Assembly (NCBI GenBank): GCA_049889095.1
Contig: JBLJFK010000017.1
Reading direction: 5' to 3' (one strand)
Origin: Ewingella sp049889095
GTDB taxonomy: Bacteria > Pseudomonadota > Gammaproteobacteria > Enterobacterales > Enterobacteriaceae
DNA length: 64,000 nucleotides
The notes beneath the pieces are model-generated. The model saw nothing but the letters and a program-made list of their open reading frames with translations. It was not told the origin of the DNA and ran no database searches. Shown here piece by piece: positions 27,072 to 36,264 of this stretch. Position numbers and translations under genes: made by a program. Each line of letters begins with the position of its first letter. The first letter of the stretch is position 1.

Positions 27072-27380
27072 TTAACGACGTCCCAGCAGCACGCCGAGTA
27101 CGATACCGACGGCGGCACCGACACCAACCCCATGCCACGGATTGTCTTTCACGTAGTTAGTGGCTTGGTCTGCGGCATCGCGGGCATGCTGTGTAATGCT
27201 TCCCGAATTATTGAAACGGGCGCGGGCATCGCGCAATACGCCTTGCGCTTTGCCACGAATTTTTTCCAGCTCATCTTTGGTCTTGGCACCCGATGACTGA
27301 AGCACCTCATCAAGGGTATCGGCCAGCAGAGTTACATCCTGATCAATGTCACGTTCGACTTTTTCTGATTTCTTAAACAT
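27072..27380 (-). CDS. ygaM: ElaB/YqjD/YgaM-family membrane-anchored protein
   Basis: A 102-residue protein of the DUF883 family: charged, helical N-terminal ~75 residues and a C-terminal membrane anchor with glycine zipper (GVGVGAAVGIVLGVLLGRR). Relatives are ribosome-associated inner-membrane proteins induced in stationary phase. ATG 27380 (MFKKSEK) has an AGGAG-like site upstream. The ygaM name follows from the position next to ygaC and nrdHIEF, as in E. coli, as well as similarity. Confidence 0.8.
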   Translation of the reverse strand: MFKKSEKVERDIDQDVTLLADTLDEVLQSSGAKTKDELEKIRGKAQGVLRDARARFNNSGSITQHARDAADQATNYVKDNPWHGVGVGAAVGIVLGVLLGRR

Positions 27381-27834
27381 TTGCCTCTCCTTGTTTGAAC
27401 TGTGTTTCAAGCATAGCCCAAAATATTGTGAAGCGATGCGCTTCAGTCAAAACGTCGGTGATTTTAGCCCTTATTAGTCGTTGTGACTGTCAGGCCAACT
27501 CAGACGCGGCGCGGGTTTGCGTGACGGAGATCAGATTTTTCTGTAAGTGTGTACAGATTTGCAGGTAACCCCCTTTCTGGCGGTGAAAGCGGTAAACAGG
27601 CACCACGGTCATAGTGACTGACGCAGCGCCGATATAAAATTCAACCGTGTTCTGGTGATCTTAAGAGGTGAGCTCTGCTGTGGGCACATGTAAAGGCACA
27701 TAGTGCATAACAGCGGAGAATTTATCTTATCTGGGTTAGATAATTCTTAAATATGTTAAATCGAAGCATAAAGACGTTATTCGCAGGTTTGAATACGTTA
27801 AGGTCCCCTGCGGTTAAAGAAGCGAGGAGCAACC
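27381..27834. other. Intergenic region between ygaM and ygaC
   Basis: No gene is supported in these 454 bases. Near 27720-27752 an imperfect inverted repeat (GAATTTATCT / AGATAATTC) precedes ygaC and could be an operator or hairpin. E. coli ygaC is reported to be Fur-regulated, but I found no convincing Fur box. Confidence 0.4.
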
Positions 27835-28170
27835 ATGTATTTACGGCCAGATGAAGTAGCGCGTGTATTAGAAAATTCAGGATTTGAGCGCGATTTTGTT
27901 GATGATAGAGCTTACGGCTATTGCCGGGGCGAGCATTACGTTTATGTGAACCGGGAAGCGCGGTTTGGTCGGACTGCCCTGGTTATTCACCCGGCGCTGA
28001 AAGAGCGCAGTGAGCGTTTTGCCCATCCAACAGCCTCATGTCGCAGCAGCCGGGTTTACACCCGTTTCCCGCTGGATGTCGCCAGTGATAACGAAGCCTA
28101 TTACGGCATATGTCACGGTTTTAGCTCACGCCAGATCCTGGCCAGCTATCTTGAGAACGTCTTCCGGTAA
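27835..28170 (+). CDS. ygaC: DUF2002 protein YgaC
   Basis: A 111-residue protein orthologous to E. coli YgaC: MYLRPDEVARVLE, GYxRGExYVYVNREAR and GRTALVIHP are shared nearly word for word. The function is unknown. ATG 27835 has GAGGAG upstream. It stands alone, with its own terminator. Confidence 0.9.
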   Translation: MYLRPDEVARVLENSGFERDFVDDRAYGYCRGEHYVYVNREARFGRTALVIHPALKERSERFAHPTASCRSSRVYTRFPLDVASDNEAYYGICHGFSSRQILASYLENVFR

Positions 28171-28176
28171 AATACA

Positions 28177-28202
28177 AACAGCGTTGAGCCTTCAGCGCTG
28201 TT
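28177..28202 (+). terminator. Terminator of ygaC
   Basis: An imperfect hairpin AACAGCGTTGA / TTCAGCGCTGTT with one bulge, followed by CTTCTTATTT, 7 bases after the ygaC stop. Confidence 0.7.
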
Positions 28203-28222
28203 CTTCTTATTTCCTGCGTTTT

Positions 28223-29110
28223 CTACTTCAACGGTAAAAGTATATCTGCTTGTTGCGCATGTTCGGGCAGTTCTTCATTGAGTCTCAGATAGCGGAAATA
28301 AACCGGGAAATCTCGCAACTCTTCACCACTTTGCGGCAACCACTGACGATACAAGTAGTATACGCTTTCGCTTATACGATCGTAGGAACCCACATGTCGT
28401 ACTACGGCGCAACGTCCGCCCGGTAGGGTTTTGCTGATAACGCCTTGTGGATTCGTGGGGACCTTACCTTTAGCTTCTGTACTCAACTCGCCACAAATAT
28501 CAAAGCGAAAATCATCACCCTGCGTGGTTAACGGATCATTGTAAGGCACGCCGTAGCTGCCATAGGTCGCGTAATCTGATAGCCCTGAAGCTTTGCGCCA
28601 TTCGATAAACTTTGCCACTGAATTATTCACCCGCATTGGTTCACCGTGATGCTCGAGTACAGCGACCTGAATAGGTTCAACACAAATAATTTTCACGTCC
28701 ATATTTTCCATCCTCTTCTGATGCTCTCTGCCGGGAAACTGGAAATGCCTATGCCAGTCAACCCAGACGGGCGTTTTGCGAAATTCTCTGGGGGTCAGGC
28801 CAAAGGTATGCTTGAAGGCTCTGGAAAATGACTCGGGATTTTCAAACCCGGCATCTAACGCAATATCGATAATCTTTGCTGGCGATGGTTGAACCAAGCG
28901 ATACGAGGCGCGTTTTAAACGCATCAGCGTTATGTAACGGCTGACGCTCACACCACAGTATTGGCTGAATTGACGATGGAAGTGAAACCGTGAGAAACAC
29001 GCCACTTCACTAAGCTGTTCAACGGTCAGCGTGCGGTCGAGATGTTTTTCTATATAGGCAAACACCTGTTCAAAACGCTGGACATAGAGATCAATTTTGT
29101 CGTTATTCAT
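28223..29110 (-). CDS. AraC-family regulator with GyrI-like effector domain
   Basis: A 295-residue protein: N-terminal AraC/XylS double helix-turn-helix (about 8-108, with FSRFHFHRQFS and ENPESFSRAFKHTFGLTPREFR), then a C-terminal GyrI-like/BacR ligand-binding domain (about 138-295). This is the architecture of Rob/SoxS-like drug-sensing activators with the DNA domain first (YdeE or SbmC relatives). ATG 29110 follows GAGGG; the frame continues to 29134. Ligand and targets are unknown. Confidence 0.85.
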   Translation of the reverse strand: MNNDKIDLYVQRFEQVFAYIEKHLDRTLTVEQLSEVACFSRFHFHRQFSQYCGVSVSRYITLMRLKRASYRLVQPSPAKIIDIALDAGFENPESFSRAFKHTFGLTPREFRKTPVWVDWHRHFQFPGREHQKRMENMDVKIICVEPIQVAVLEHHGEPMRVNNSVAKFIEWRKASGLSDYATYGSYGVPYNDPLTTQGDDFRFDICGELSTEAKGKVPTNPQGVISKTLPGGRCAVVRHVGSYDRISESVYYLYRQWLPQSGEELRDFPVYFRYLRLNEELPEHAQQADILLPLK

Positions 29111-29192
29111 TTTCCCTCTCTTCAAGGTCTCCACTATGCCTTCAGCATGGGCTGATTTCCTGACTGAGATTGCTCTTCGTCGAGCGAAAAAG

Positions 29193-29217
29193 AAAATGGC
29201 CCAAACAGGGCCATTTT
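29193..29217 (-). terminator. Terminator downstream of the yicN-like gene
   Basis: A 10-base-pair stem AAAATGGCCC / GGGCCATTTT with a 5-base loop, followed on the minus strand by a CTTTTT tract. Confidence 0.8.
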
Positions 29218-29246
29218 CAGTCTAATGCGCTCATCGTGATGCAAAC

Positions 29247-29687
29247 TCAGACCAGATGGATCTGGTTATAGGTTTCGTTGTACTGGCGGCGGAACTGGGC
29301 CAGCTCGAAAGGCTCTATATCCAGCCCGGCAAAATAGAACAGCGCCAGTTCGGCATGTTCGCTGGTGAGCTGCGGCGAAAGATGCGCACGGAGCAAAACG
29401 TCACGCCACTTGACGACATTTTCGTCAGACGCATCTTTAATGAAAGTGTGATAGATAAACACAATATAGGCGGCTTTGCGGATCTCTTCAGCGTAGCCTC
29501 CGCTAATTGAGTGGATAAACATCCGGCTTTGGCGTTCACCCATTTCCAGCAGCATCGAATCAATATACATCGGCTTAATTTTCAACAGACTGGCCAGGGA
29601 ATCATTGGCCTTACGGGTGTCTGCGGTCATGAACCAATAGCCTACGATGAAAACCACAACAATTGCTGCAAACATAATCCATATCAT
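29247..29687 (-). CDS. DUF1198 membrane-anchored protein, YicN-like
   Basis: A 146-residue protein with one N-terminal membrane helix (about residues 2-20) followed by a soluble helical domain. It resembles E. coli YicN (DUF1198) in length and in the opening MIWIM..A..VVVFxVG. The function is unknown. It has its own terminator and no operon partner. Confidence 0.75.
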   Translation of the reverse strand: MIWIMFAAIVVVFIVGYWFMTADTRKANDSLASLLKIKPMYIDSMLLEMGERQSRMFIHSISGGYAEEIRKAAYIVFIYHTFIKDASDENVVKWRDVLLRAHLSPQLTSEHAELALFYFAGLDIEPFELAQFRRQYNETYNQIHLV

Positions 29688-29850
29688 TCTGGACGTTGGC
29701 CTCCGGCCTAATCTGGTGTGATGGGAAAGGTGCGCACGACACCCGATGCGCCGAGTTTATAGGGTTATCACCTGAAAAGCCTAAGGTGAAAGGAATAGAA
29801 TTTGCCCTCCGGCACGATCGCAGGGCGCGAAGTGGGATCCATCTATCAAA

Positions 29851-30810
29851 CTAGTGAGCCGGTGTCTGCTGGCAAAGATACTCATAGATCCCATGCGTGT
29901 CGGTGTGCGAACACAAGCGGGTGCCGATATTCAGCGTGGCCGCGCTGCCAGCCGCCACGCCATAACGCACGATATCCAGCAGGTCTGCGCCAGCGGCCAG
30001 CTTCAGCGTCATCGCGCCGACCATGCTGTCACCTGCGCCCACGGTGCTCATTTTCTTCACCGGCGGTGGGGTTACCTGGAACCAGTGTTCAGCATCAACT
30101 GCCAGTGCACCTTGTGGGCCGAGAGAGACGACCACGCGTTGAGCGCCGCCTTCACGAATGATCTGTCGCGCAGCATTGAGCACGTCGTCCGGTTTTTCCA
30201 GCGGATGGCCGACCAGCTGCGCCAGCTCATTCTGGTTAGGTTTGACCAGCGCCAGCCCGCCCAGTTTTAGTCCGCCAACCAGCGCATCGCCAGAGCTGTC
30301 AAGAACACAGTGCAGCCCAGCCAGTTGCGCTTTATGCAGCAATTCGGTGAGTGCGGCCACTTCTGTGCCCGGCGGTAAACTGCCGCTGACCACCAGAATG
30401 GACCCGGCAGGAAGCTGTGTCACTTTGGCGCTCAGCGCGCCAAACTCTTCACCACTGAGCTTCGCGCCTGGCATAACAAAGCGGTACTGCTCGCCGGTAT
30501 TCTGAGTGTGCACGTGCAAGTTCTGTCGTGTCCAGTCAAGGGTTTCCAGCGTCTCGGTAATGATGCCTTCCTGCTCCAGTAACTGCGCCAGATGAGCACC
30601 AGTCGGCCCGCCAATCGGAAATAATGCTGTCGCTTTGCCACCAAGATGCACGATGGCGCGCGCCACGTTGATGCCTCCACCACCGGGTTCAAATACCGGT
30701 GCGGTACAGCGCAATTTCCCTTCAGGGTAAATTTTCGGCGTGATCGTAGCGCTGTCGAGTGAAGGTGCAAGCGTCAGCGTGACAATGCGTGTTTCAGCGT
30801 TCTGAACCAT
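29851..30810 (-). CDS. pfkB: 6-phosphofructokinase II (PfkB)
   Basis: A 319-residue PfkB/ribokinase-family kinase almost collinear with E. coli PfkB: TLTLAPSLDSATIT at the N-terminus, EPGGGGINVARAI (family motif 1), and the C-terminal motif STVGAGDSMVGAM with the catalytic Asp. It phosphorylates fructose 6-phosphate to fructose 1,6-bisphosphate. ATG 30810 was chosen; the 14-residue upstream extension is absent in E. coli. It is a monocistronic gene. Confidence 0.95.
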   Translation of the reverse strand: MVQNAETRIVTLTLAPSLDSATITPKIYPEGKLRCTAPVFEPGGGGINVARAIVHLGGKATALFPIGGPTGAHLAQLLEQEGIITETLETLDWTRQNLHVHTQNTGEQYRFVMPGAKLSGEEFGALSAKVTQLPAGSILVVSGSLPPGTEVAALTELLHKAQLAGLHCVLDSSGDALVGGLKLGGLALVKPNQNELAQLVGHPLEKPDDVLNAARQIIREGGAQRVVVSLGPQGALAVDAEHWFQVTPPPVKKMSTVGAGDSMVGAMTLKLAAGADLLDIVRYGVAAGSAATLNIGTRLCSHTDTHGIYEYLCQQTPAH

Positions 30811-30977
30811 GGGAGGGTCCTCAGAGAGTAAGTGATATCTCCAGCCTAGCACCTGACGAAATCAGCGGTTTATTTGTTCATCATTTAAGCGGTCCAGATC
30901 AAATCAGCAGATGTCACTGTAGCGTCTGGGTGATAGGGTAAAACGGCGGATTTATTGGACGGACGTAAGGAGATAGC

Positions 30978-31511
30978 ATGGCCAGAAATATTGAGATAAA
31001 AGCCAGAATTGATGACTTTTCAGCGATGTACGAAAAAATCGGCATACTGTCCGACGGACTACCCGAGCTTATCGATCAGGATGATACATTCTTCATCTGC
31101 CCGCATGGCCGCCTTAAACTGCGGATGCTGGCAGTCGATCGCGGTGAACTGATCTTTTATCAGCGCCCGGATCAGGCCGGCCCCAAACCCAGTTTCTATA
31201 CGCTGACTGAAACTGCCGATCCCGAGGGTTTACGCCACACATTGACGCTCGCCTATGGCGCCGCCGGCCGGGTTATCAAGCAGCGTGCTCTGTTTATGCT
31301 CGGCCAAACACGTTTGCACCTTGACCGGGTGAAGGGGCTGGGAGATTACCTGGAATTTGAAGTCGTGCTGGACGAGCACCAAACCCTGGAGCAGGGCATT
31401 GCCATTGCCGAAGATCTGCTGGAAAAGTTGCACATAGACCGTCAGGCATTAATCGATCAAGCCTATGTGGATTTACTTAATGCGAAAGGGAAGCGTTCCT
31501 CTTCAGACTAA
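30978..31511 (+). CDS. CYTH-domain protein, class IV adenylate cyclase-like
   Basis: A 177-residue CYTH protein with the N-terminal EIKAR (ExExK-type) signature and alternating charged strands (RLKLRML, YLEFEVVL) that line the triphosphate tunnel. It is close in type to the class IV adenylate cyclases of Yersinia and Aeromonas (CyaB) and could make cAMP or hydrolyse another triphosphate. The start follows an AAGGAG site. Its end overlaps the end of the convergent N-hydroxylase gene by 4 bases. Confidence 0.78.
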   Translation: MARNIEIKARIDDFSAMYEKIGILSDGLPELIDQDDTFFICPHGRLKLRMLAVDRGELIFYQRPDQAGPKPSFYTLTETADPEGLRHTLTLAYGAAGRVIKQRALFMLGQTRLHLDRVKGLGDYLEFEVVLDEHQTLEQGIAIAEDLLEKLHIDRQALIDQAYVDLLNAKGKRSSSD

Positions 31512-32788
31512 TCCCCGCTCCACCACTGCACCAGCGACGGACCGGGGGCGAGATCGTAATGCTCTTCGCCGAGCAGATGATTGAGGATCTTGGCGGAGCG
31601 CCAGGCGGTTAGCGTCAGTTGCCCCTCGGCGCTGCCATGGCTGTGGATCCCTGCGTTGACCGCGTAAATGCGGTTATTCGCCGGGCCTTCCCACTCCAGA
31701 TTGAAGTTCGGTCGCAGAGGCAGATGCTGCTCGCGGTCGTAGGGGATTCGGTCCAGTAGCGGCTCCAGATAATCCGGCAAGCCGGGACGGTAGCCGGTTG
31801 CCAGAACCACAATATCAGCCTCGAAATGCTCTTGGCGATTATCCAGCCCGTGCAGGGCCTGCAACCGGAAGCTGCCGTCAGTTTCCTGGATGATATTGTC
31901 CAGCGCCCGGTGGGGTAATAAACGCACATTGCGCGGTTGATGCAACACGTCAAAGCGGTGGTAGAGCTGCTTATAAATAGCTTCCAGCGTGTGGTAGCTG
32001 ATGCCATCGGAAGGCAGTTTTTGGGTTTTAATTTCCCGTTCGCGGATTTCGTCCGGCAGAGTATAGAAATAATTTACGTACTCAGGTGTGAAATACTCGT
32101 TGGTAAAAATTGACTCATCCAGCGGCTGGAAGTTTGGCCTGCGTGACAGCCAGCTCAGCCCTGCGAATTCTCCCCAGTGATTATTTAGCGCGTTAAGAAT
32201 AATGTCCGCGCCGCTCTGGCCGCCGCCGACCACCATAACGCGTTTACCCGTAAAGTCCGGGTCACGCAGCTCCATTTCCGATGCGTGAAAACAGTGTTTA
32301 CCTATGGCGGAACGGGCTGATTTAGGTACCCAGGGCGCATGGCCAGTGCCAAGGCAAATATTGCGCGCCCGGTGTTCGCCTTCCGGGGTATGCACGACGA
32401 ACTCCTGCTTTGCGTCATCAAAATCTATCGTATCCACCGGCTGTGAGAAGTGCAGGCGATCAATGCGTTCACAGGCCCAGCGTAGATAATCGGAAAACTC
32501 GTCACGGCTGATAATGAGCTGCTCGGTGGCCAGAAAACGATAAATCTTCTTCTGTTCGACCAGGTAATTGATAAACGAAAATTCGCTGCGTGGGGCTATC
32601 GTAGTGACCAGATCTTGTAAGACATAAGTCTGCATGGTAGCAGTGGGTAACAGCATACCAGGATGCCAGCTGAACTCTTTGTTTGCGTCGAAAAAGGCAC
32701 TCTCAATTTTTCCAGTATCCTTCGCCATCGCGGCCAGGCTCAGGTTAAACGGACCAATGCCTACACCAATCAAATCTACTGCCGACAT
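31508..32788 (-). CDS. Lysine/ornithine/diamine N-monooxygenase (IucD/AlcA family)
   Basis: A 426-residue flavin N-hydroxylase: FAD motif GVGIGPFNLSLA at residues 8-19, NADPH motif VVGGGQSGADI, and the C-terminal ATGYRPGLPDYL block. Relatives hydroxylate lysine, ornithine, putrescine or cadaverine as the first step of siderophore synthesis. No NIS synthetase, acyltransferase or TonB receptor is adjacent, so it is an orphan in this window. Upstream is a TGAT-N6-ATCA palindrome near 32811-32824; its spacing is one base short of a Fur half-site pair, so I do not call a Fur box. Confidence 0.85.
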   Translation of the reverse strand: MSAVDLIGVGIGPFNLSLAAMAKDTGKIESAFFDANKEFSWHPGMLLPTATMQTYVLQDLVTTIAPRSEFSFINYLVEQKKIYRFLATEQLIISRDEFSDYLRWACERIDRLHFSQPVDTIDFDDAKQEFVVHTPEGEHRARNICLGTGHAPWVPKSARSAIGKHCFHASEMELRDPDFTGKRVMVVGGGQSGADIILNALNNHWGEFAGLSWLSRRPNFQPLDESIFTNEYFTPEYVNYFYTLPDEIREREIKTQKLPSDGISYHTLEAIYKQLYHRFDVLHQPRNVRLLPHRALDNIIQETDGSFRLQALHGLDNRQEHFEADIVVLATGYRPGLPDYLEPLLDRIPYDREQHLPLRPNFNLEWEGPANNRIYAVNAGIHSHGSAEGQLTLTAWRSAKILNHLLGEEHYDLAPGPSLVQWWSGD

Positions 32789-32866
32789 GATTTAAATTCC
32801 TATTCTCGTTATGATTTCTTAATCATAGAACAACACTTTAAAAGCGAATTTTAAATAGGATCTTTC

Positions 32867-33748
32867 ATGACACAAACGCGCCGTTTTAAACAAGTTGATG
32901 TCTTCTCGTCCGTACCCCTCAAAGGAAATCCGCTGGCGGTTATCTTTGATGCTGACTCACTCAGTGATCAGCAGATGAGCGCCATGGCACGCTGGACCAA
33001 TCTTTCTGAAACCACTTTTGTCCTGACGCCAACGGACCCGACGGCAGACTACCGTGTGCGTATTTTTACGCCGGATACCGAATTCCCGTTTGCCGGACAC
33101 CCAACGCTTGGGACTGCGCATGCGTTATTGGAAGCCGGTTTACAGCCCAAACAGCCGGGGTTTCTTATTCAACAGTGCGGCGTCGGTCTGGTGCCAGTCA
33201 AAATGCTCGACGCCGGCGGGCTGGCATTCTGTGCGCCTCAGGCGGAAATCACACCGCTGGACGATGCGCATCGGTCGTTGCTTGCCGCAGCGCTGGGGGG
33301 CGGGAAAATTCAGTCCGACGTGATGCCGTTGGCAGTTAACATGGGCATCCGTTGGCTGGTGGTGCGCATGAAAAGTGCACAGGCCTGTCTGGATGTTGTC
33401 TCAAGTGCCGAGGCAATTGAACAGTTGCAGCGGCTTTGTGGCGTCAACGGTGTGGCAATTTTCGGCCTGCATGCGCCGGGCGGCCCGGCGGATTACGAAG
33501 TGCGTGCGCTACTGGTCGAACAGGGTGTGCTGACTGAAGATCCTGTTACTGGCAGTGCCAATGCCTGTCTGGCGCGGGTGCTGAAAATGCAGGGTTTCCC
33601 CGATGGCGAAAAAACCGAAGAGGGTTATCAGGTGCGTCAGGGAACCTTGCGCCAGCGCGAAGGCCGTGTGGCGGTAGAGTATATCGACGGTGAGCCGTGG
33701 ATTGGTGGTCATACCTGCACGTTGATCGATGGAACCTTGACGCTGTAG
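32867..33748 (+). CDS. PhzF-family isomerase/epimerase-like protein
   Basis: A 293-residue PhzF-fold protein of two similar halves, with family blocks KGNPLAVIFDAD, NLSETTFVL, TPDTEFPFAGHPTLGTAH and EDPVTGSANACLA. The catalytic Glu of PhzF-like enzymes is present in NLSETTF. Many enterobacterial members (YddE-like) have no known substrate. It is divergent from the N-hydroxylase gene (78-base gap). Confidence 0.87.
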   Translation: MTQTRRFKQVDVFSSVPLKGNPLAVIFDADSLSDQQMSAMARWTNLSETTFVLTPTDPTADYRVRIFTPDTEFPFAGHPTLGTAHALLEAGLQPKQPGFLIQQCGVGLVPVKMLDAGGLAFCAPQAEITPLDDAHRSLLAAALGGGKIQSDVMPLAVNMGIRWLVVRMKSAQACLDVVSSAEAIEQLQRLCGVNGVAIFGLHAPGGPADYEVRALLVEQGVLTEDPVTGSANACLARVLKMQGFPDGEKTEEGYQVRQGTLRQREGRVAVEYIDGEPWIGGHTCTLIDGTLTL

Positions 33749-33783
33749 CGATCGGTCCCTGAGCATCAGCTCGCCAATGCTTA

Positions 33784-34260
33784 TTAAGCGCCAGCAATAG
33801 CCGGGGAGAAGGTTTTCACCATAAAGATGCTGAGCGGGTCATTGGCATAATTACCAAATGGCCCGGTAAGGCTGAAGCCATGTTTTTTGTATAGCCCGAT
33901 GGCATCACGCTGATGGATGCCGGTTTCAAGATATATCTCGGTGATCTTCAATGCCTGAACGTGGTCCTCTAGTGAGTGAATGAGTCTGGAGGCCACGCCT
34001 TTTCCGCGCCCGTTTGGCGCAACATAGACGCGTTTAATTTCCGCAATTCCGTTTTCGCCCAAATACAAACAAGCGCAGCCCACCGGCTGCCCCTCTGTTT
34101 CTGCCAGAAAAGGATAGGTTATTGCGTTCGCCATGACTTCCAGCGGCATACAGTAATCACTGCCACTGGGGTAGAGCGCAGACTGATAATGGTCGAGTTC
34201 GGCGACCATCGCTTTCAACCTTGGATCGGTCAATGCAACCGGGAAAATATTCAGGGACAT
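33784..34260 (-). CDS. GNAT-family N-acetyltransferase
   Basis: A 158-residue GNAT protein; the acetyl-CoA loop is RVYVAPNGRGKGVASRLI, followed by ETGIHQRDAIGLYKKHGF. ATG 34260 (MSLNIFPVAL) was chosen because the upstream in-frame extension to 34440 has no family similarity. Convergent with phzF. The substrate is unknown. Confidence 0.8.
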   Translation of the reverse strand: MSLNIFPVALTDPRLKAMVAELDHYQSALYPSGSDYCMPLEVMANAITYPFLAETEGQPVGCACLYLGENGIAEIKRVYVAPNGRGKGVASRLIHSLEDHVQALKITEIYLETGIHQRDAIGLYKKHGFSLTGPFGNYANDPLSIFMVKTFSPAIAGA

Positions 34261-34484
34261 AACAATCACTCCATACTGCGCCAACAATCTACGATTTATA
34301 ATAATAAAAATCGTTGCAGGCAAGGGCCGGACAGGTTTCAGCGTAACGGATATGAATATCTTTTGTCTTCTAATGACGTCGGTTCGGCACTGATGCAGAA
34401 TGAGAAAGCAAGAGCCGGAGGGTTGCGTAACCACGGGCAAGATAGGCTATTGTTCAACCCGCCGAAAACCGAAGAGGTTCAGCT

Positions 34485-35603
34485 ATGTCAGCGAAAATCA
34501 TGCCAGTGGCGACTCTGTCCGGCCAACCCCTCCAGACAGATACCCCATCAGATATTCAGAATGATCCACGCTGGCAGGCGGTAGTAGATTGCAATGCTTC
34601 CGCCGATGGCCAGTTTGTTTATGCGGTGAAAACCACCGGCATTTACTGCGCGCCATCGTGTGCATCCCGGCAGCCCAACCCTAAAAATGTGATGTTTTTT
34701 GCCGATGCCGGGGCGGCAGAACAGGCGGGTTTTCGTCCCTGTAAGCGCTGCCGTCAGGGGCTGATTTCGCTGGCGCAACATCATACTCGACAAGTTGAAC
34801 AAGCCTGCCGCCTGATTGAGCAATCAGAACGTATCATTACGCTCAATGATCTTGCCGCCGCGGTAGGTATCAGCCCTTATCATTTCCATCGTTTATTCAA
34901 AGCCCAAACCGGGGTCACGCCGAAAGAGTACGCGCTGGCGTTGCGCATCCGTCGTATGCGTGAAATCTTGCGAGAAAATGTGCCGGTCACCGAGGCGATT
35001 TACCAGTCAGGCTATGGTTCGGACGGGCGATTTTACGAAAATACTACCGTTGCGCTGGGTATGACGCCAAAAGCCTTCAGGTCGGGCGGTCGTGGCATTG
35101 AGGTGTGGTTTGCTGTCGGGGAATGCTCTTTAGGTAGCATTTTAGTGGCCGAAAGTTCGCGGGGGATCTGTGCCATTTTGTTAGGCGATGACCCGCAACA
35201 ACTGGTTCAGCAGTTGCAGGACAGTTTTCACCATGCCGTTTTACAGGGCGCCGACCCGGATTTTGAACAGCGAATGGCGACCATCATCGGTTTCGTCGAT
35301 GCGCCACAAAAAGGGTTGAGTCTGTCTTTGGACATTCGCGGCACCGCTTTTCAGCAGCGTGTCTGGCAGGCACTGCGTGAAATTCCACTCGGCACTACGG
35401 CCAGTTATTCGCAGATTGCGCAGAAAATTGGGGCATCGAAATCGGTTCGTGCAGTAGCAGGTGCCTGCGCCGCCAACCTTCTGGCCGTGGCTATTCCATG
35501 CCATCGGGTGGTAAAAAACGATGGGAAGATTTCGGGGTATCGCTGGGGTGTCGAACGCAAACGGGCGTTACTGGCGCAAGAGAAAGACGCAGAAAATAAA
35601 TAA
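34485..35603 (+). CDS. ada: Bifunctional alkyl-DNA repair protein and regulator Ada
   Basis: A 372-residue Ada protein with all domains: N-terminal zinc/methylphosphotriester domain with cysteines 55, 59, 86 and 89 (Cys55 would accept methyl groups), AraC-type helix-turn-helix (about 105-200), and C-terminal O6-methylguanine-DNA methyltransferase with IPCHRVV (Cys339). The N-terminus is about 17 residues longer than in E. coli. Methylated Ada activates its own promoter. Upstream, GAGAAAGCAAG near 34400 only loosely resembles an Ada box (AAAGCGCA), so I do not call one. Confidence 0.94.
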   Translation: MSAKIMPVATLSGQPLQTDTPSDIQNDPRWQAVVDCNASADGQFVYAVKTTGIYCAPSCASRQPNPKNVMFFADAGAAEQAGFRPCKRCRQGLISLAQHHTRQVEQACRLIEQSERIITLNDLAAAVGISPYHFHRLFKAQTGVTPKEYALALRIRRMREILRENVPVTEAIYQSGYGSDGRFYENTTVALGMTPKAFRSGGRGIEVWFAVGECSLGSILVAESSRGICAILLGDDPQQLVQQLQDSFHHAVLQGADPDFEQRMATIIGFVDAPQKGLSLSLDIRGTAFQQRVWQALREIPLGTTASYSQIAQKIGASKSVRAVAGACAANLLAVAIPCHRVVKNDGKISGYRWGVERKRALLAQEKDAENK

Positions 35604-35701
35604 CGACTCTGCACTATCGGGAAAGCTCATGGCTGGCGTTATACTGGCGGAATGACTTCCCAGAAGTGAAAGTTAACCCATTAAATTTAAGGATATTTCC
35701 T

Positions 35702-36256
35702 GTGACTACGCTGACCATCAGAGATGCCAAACCCTCTGACGCCGCTAAACTGGCCCGTTTGCACGTGGCTGTCTGGCGTGATACCTACCGAAAACTGGCC
35801 CCGGCCGACGCCTTTGCGGCGCTGGACGAAGCCCGCCGTTTGGCGTTCTGGCAGGATAAGTTTGCGCATCCGGCAGAGAAACAGCATGTACTGCTGGCTG
35901 AAATTAACGGTGAATTAGCCGGATTTACGCTGGCTTCAGCGTCTGGAAATGTTGAGTTTGGTGCACTGGCCGAAATAAAACTGTTGTATGTCGACACTCA
36001 GTTTGCGCGTCAGGGAATTGGGCGCTGTTTGCTAACCGAGATAGCCCAGCGACTGAAAAATAGCGGTTTTACCGGCGTGGGTCTGGGCGTCGTTGACGAA
36101 AATTCTCCGGCGATCGCCTTCTATACTGCTTTGGGTGGCAAAGAGGCCGGACGTTATACCGATTCCGGCCCACTCTGGCTTTCCAAAAATATTATTTACG
36201 CCTGGGATGACATCGACCAACTGCTGTCTACGTCGCTAAAACCGCAGCGCCGCTAA
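35702..36256 (+). CDS. GNAT-family N-acetyltransferase
   Basis: A 184-residue GNAT protein with the acetyl-CoA loop LLYVDTQFARQGIGRCLL and the C-terminal VVDENSPAIAFYTALGG block. I prefer the GTG start at 35702 because AAGGA lies at the right distance upstream and the sequence then begins directly with the domain (VTTLTIRDAKPSD); an ATG at 35666 would add 12 residues. It lies about 100 bases downstream of ada; the substrate is unknown. Confidence 0.78.
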   Translation: MTTLTIRDAKPSDAAKLARLHVAVWRDTYRKLAPADAFAALDEARRLAFWQDKFAHPAEKQHVLLAEINGELAGFTLASASGNVEFGALAEIKLLYVDTQFARQGIGRCLLTEIAQRLKNSGFTGVGLGVVDENSPAIAFYTALGGKEAGRYTDSGPLWLSKNIIYAWDDIDQLLSTSLKPQRR

Positions 36257-36264
36257 TACTCTGC

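Noticed and set aside
32811..32824. Fur box upstream of the N-hydroxylase gene
   Set aside because: TGAT-N6-ATCA has the wrong spacing for the Fur 7-1-7 pattern and the interior does not match.
34400..34484. Ada box upstream of ada
   Set aside because: Only a partial AAAGC-type match without the expected spacing to a promoter.
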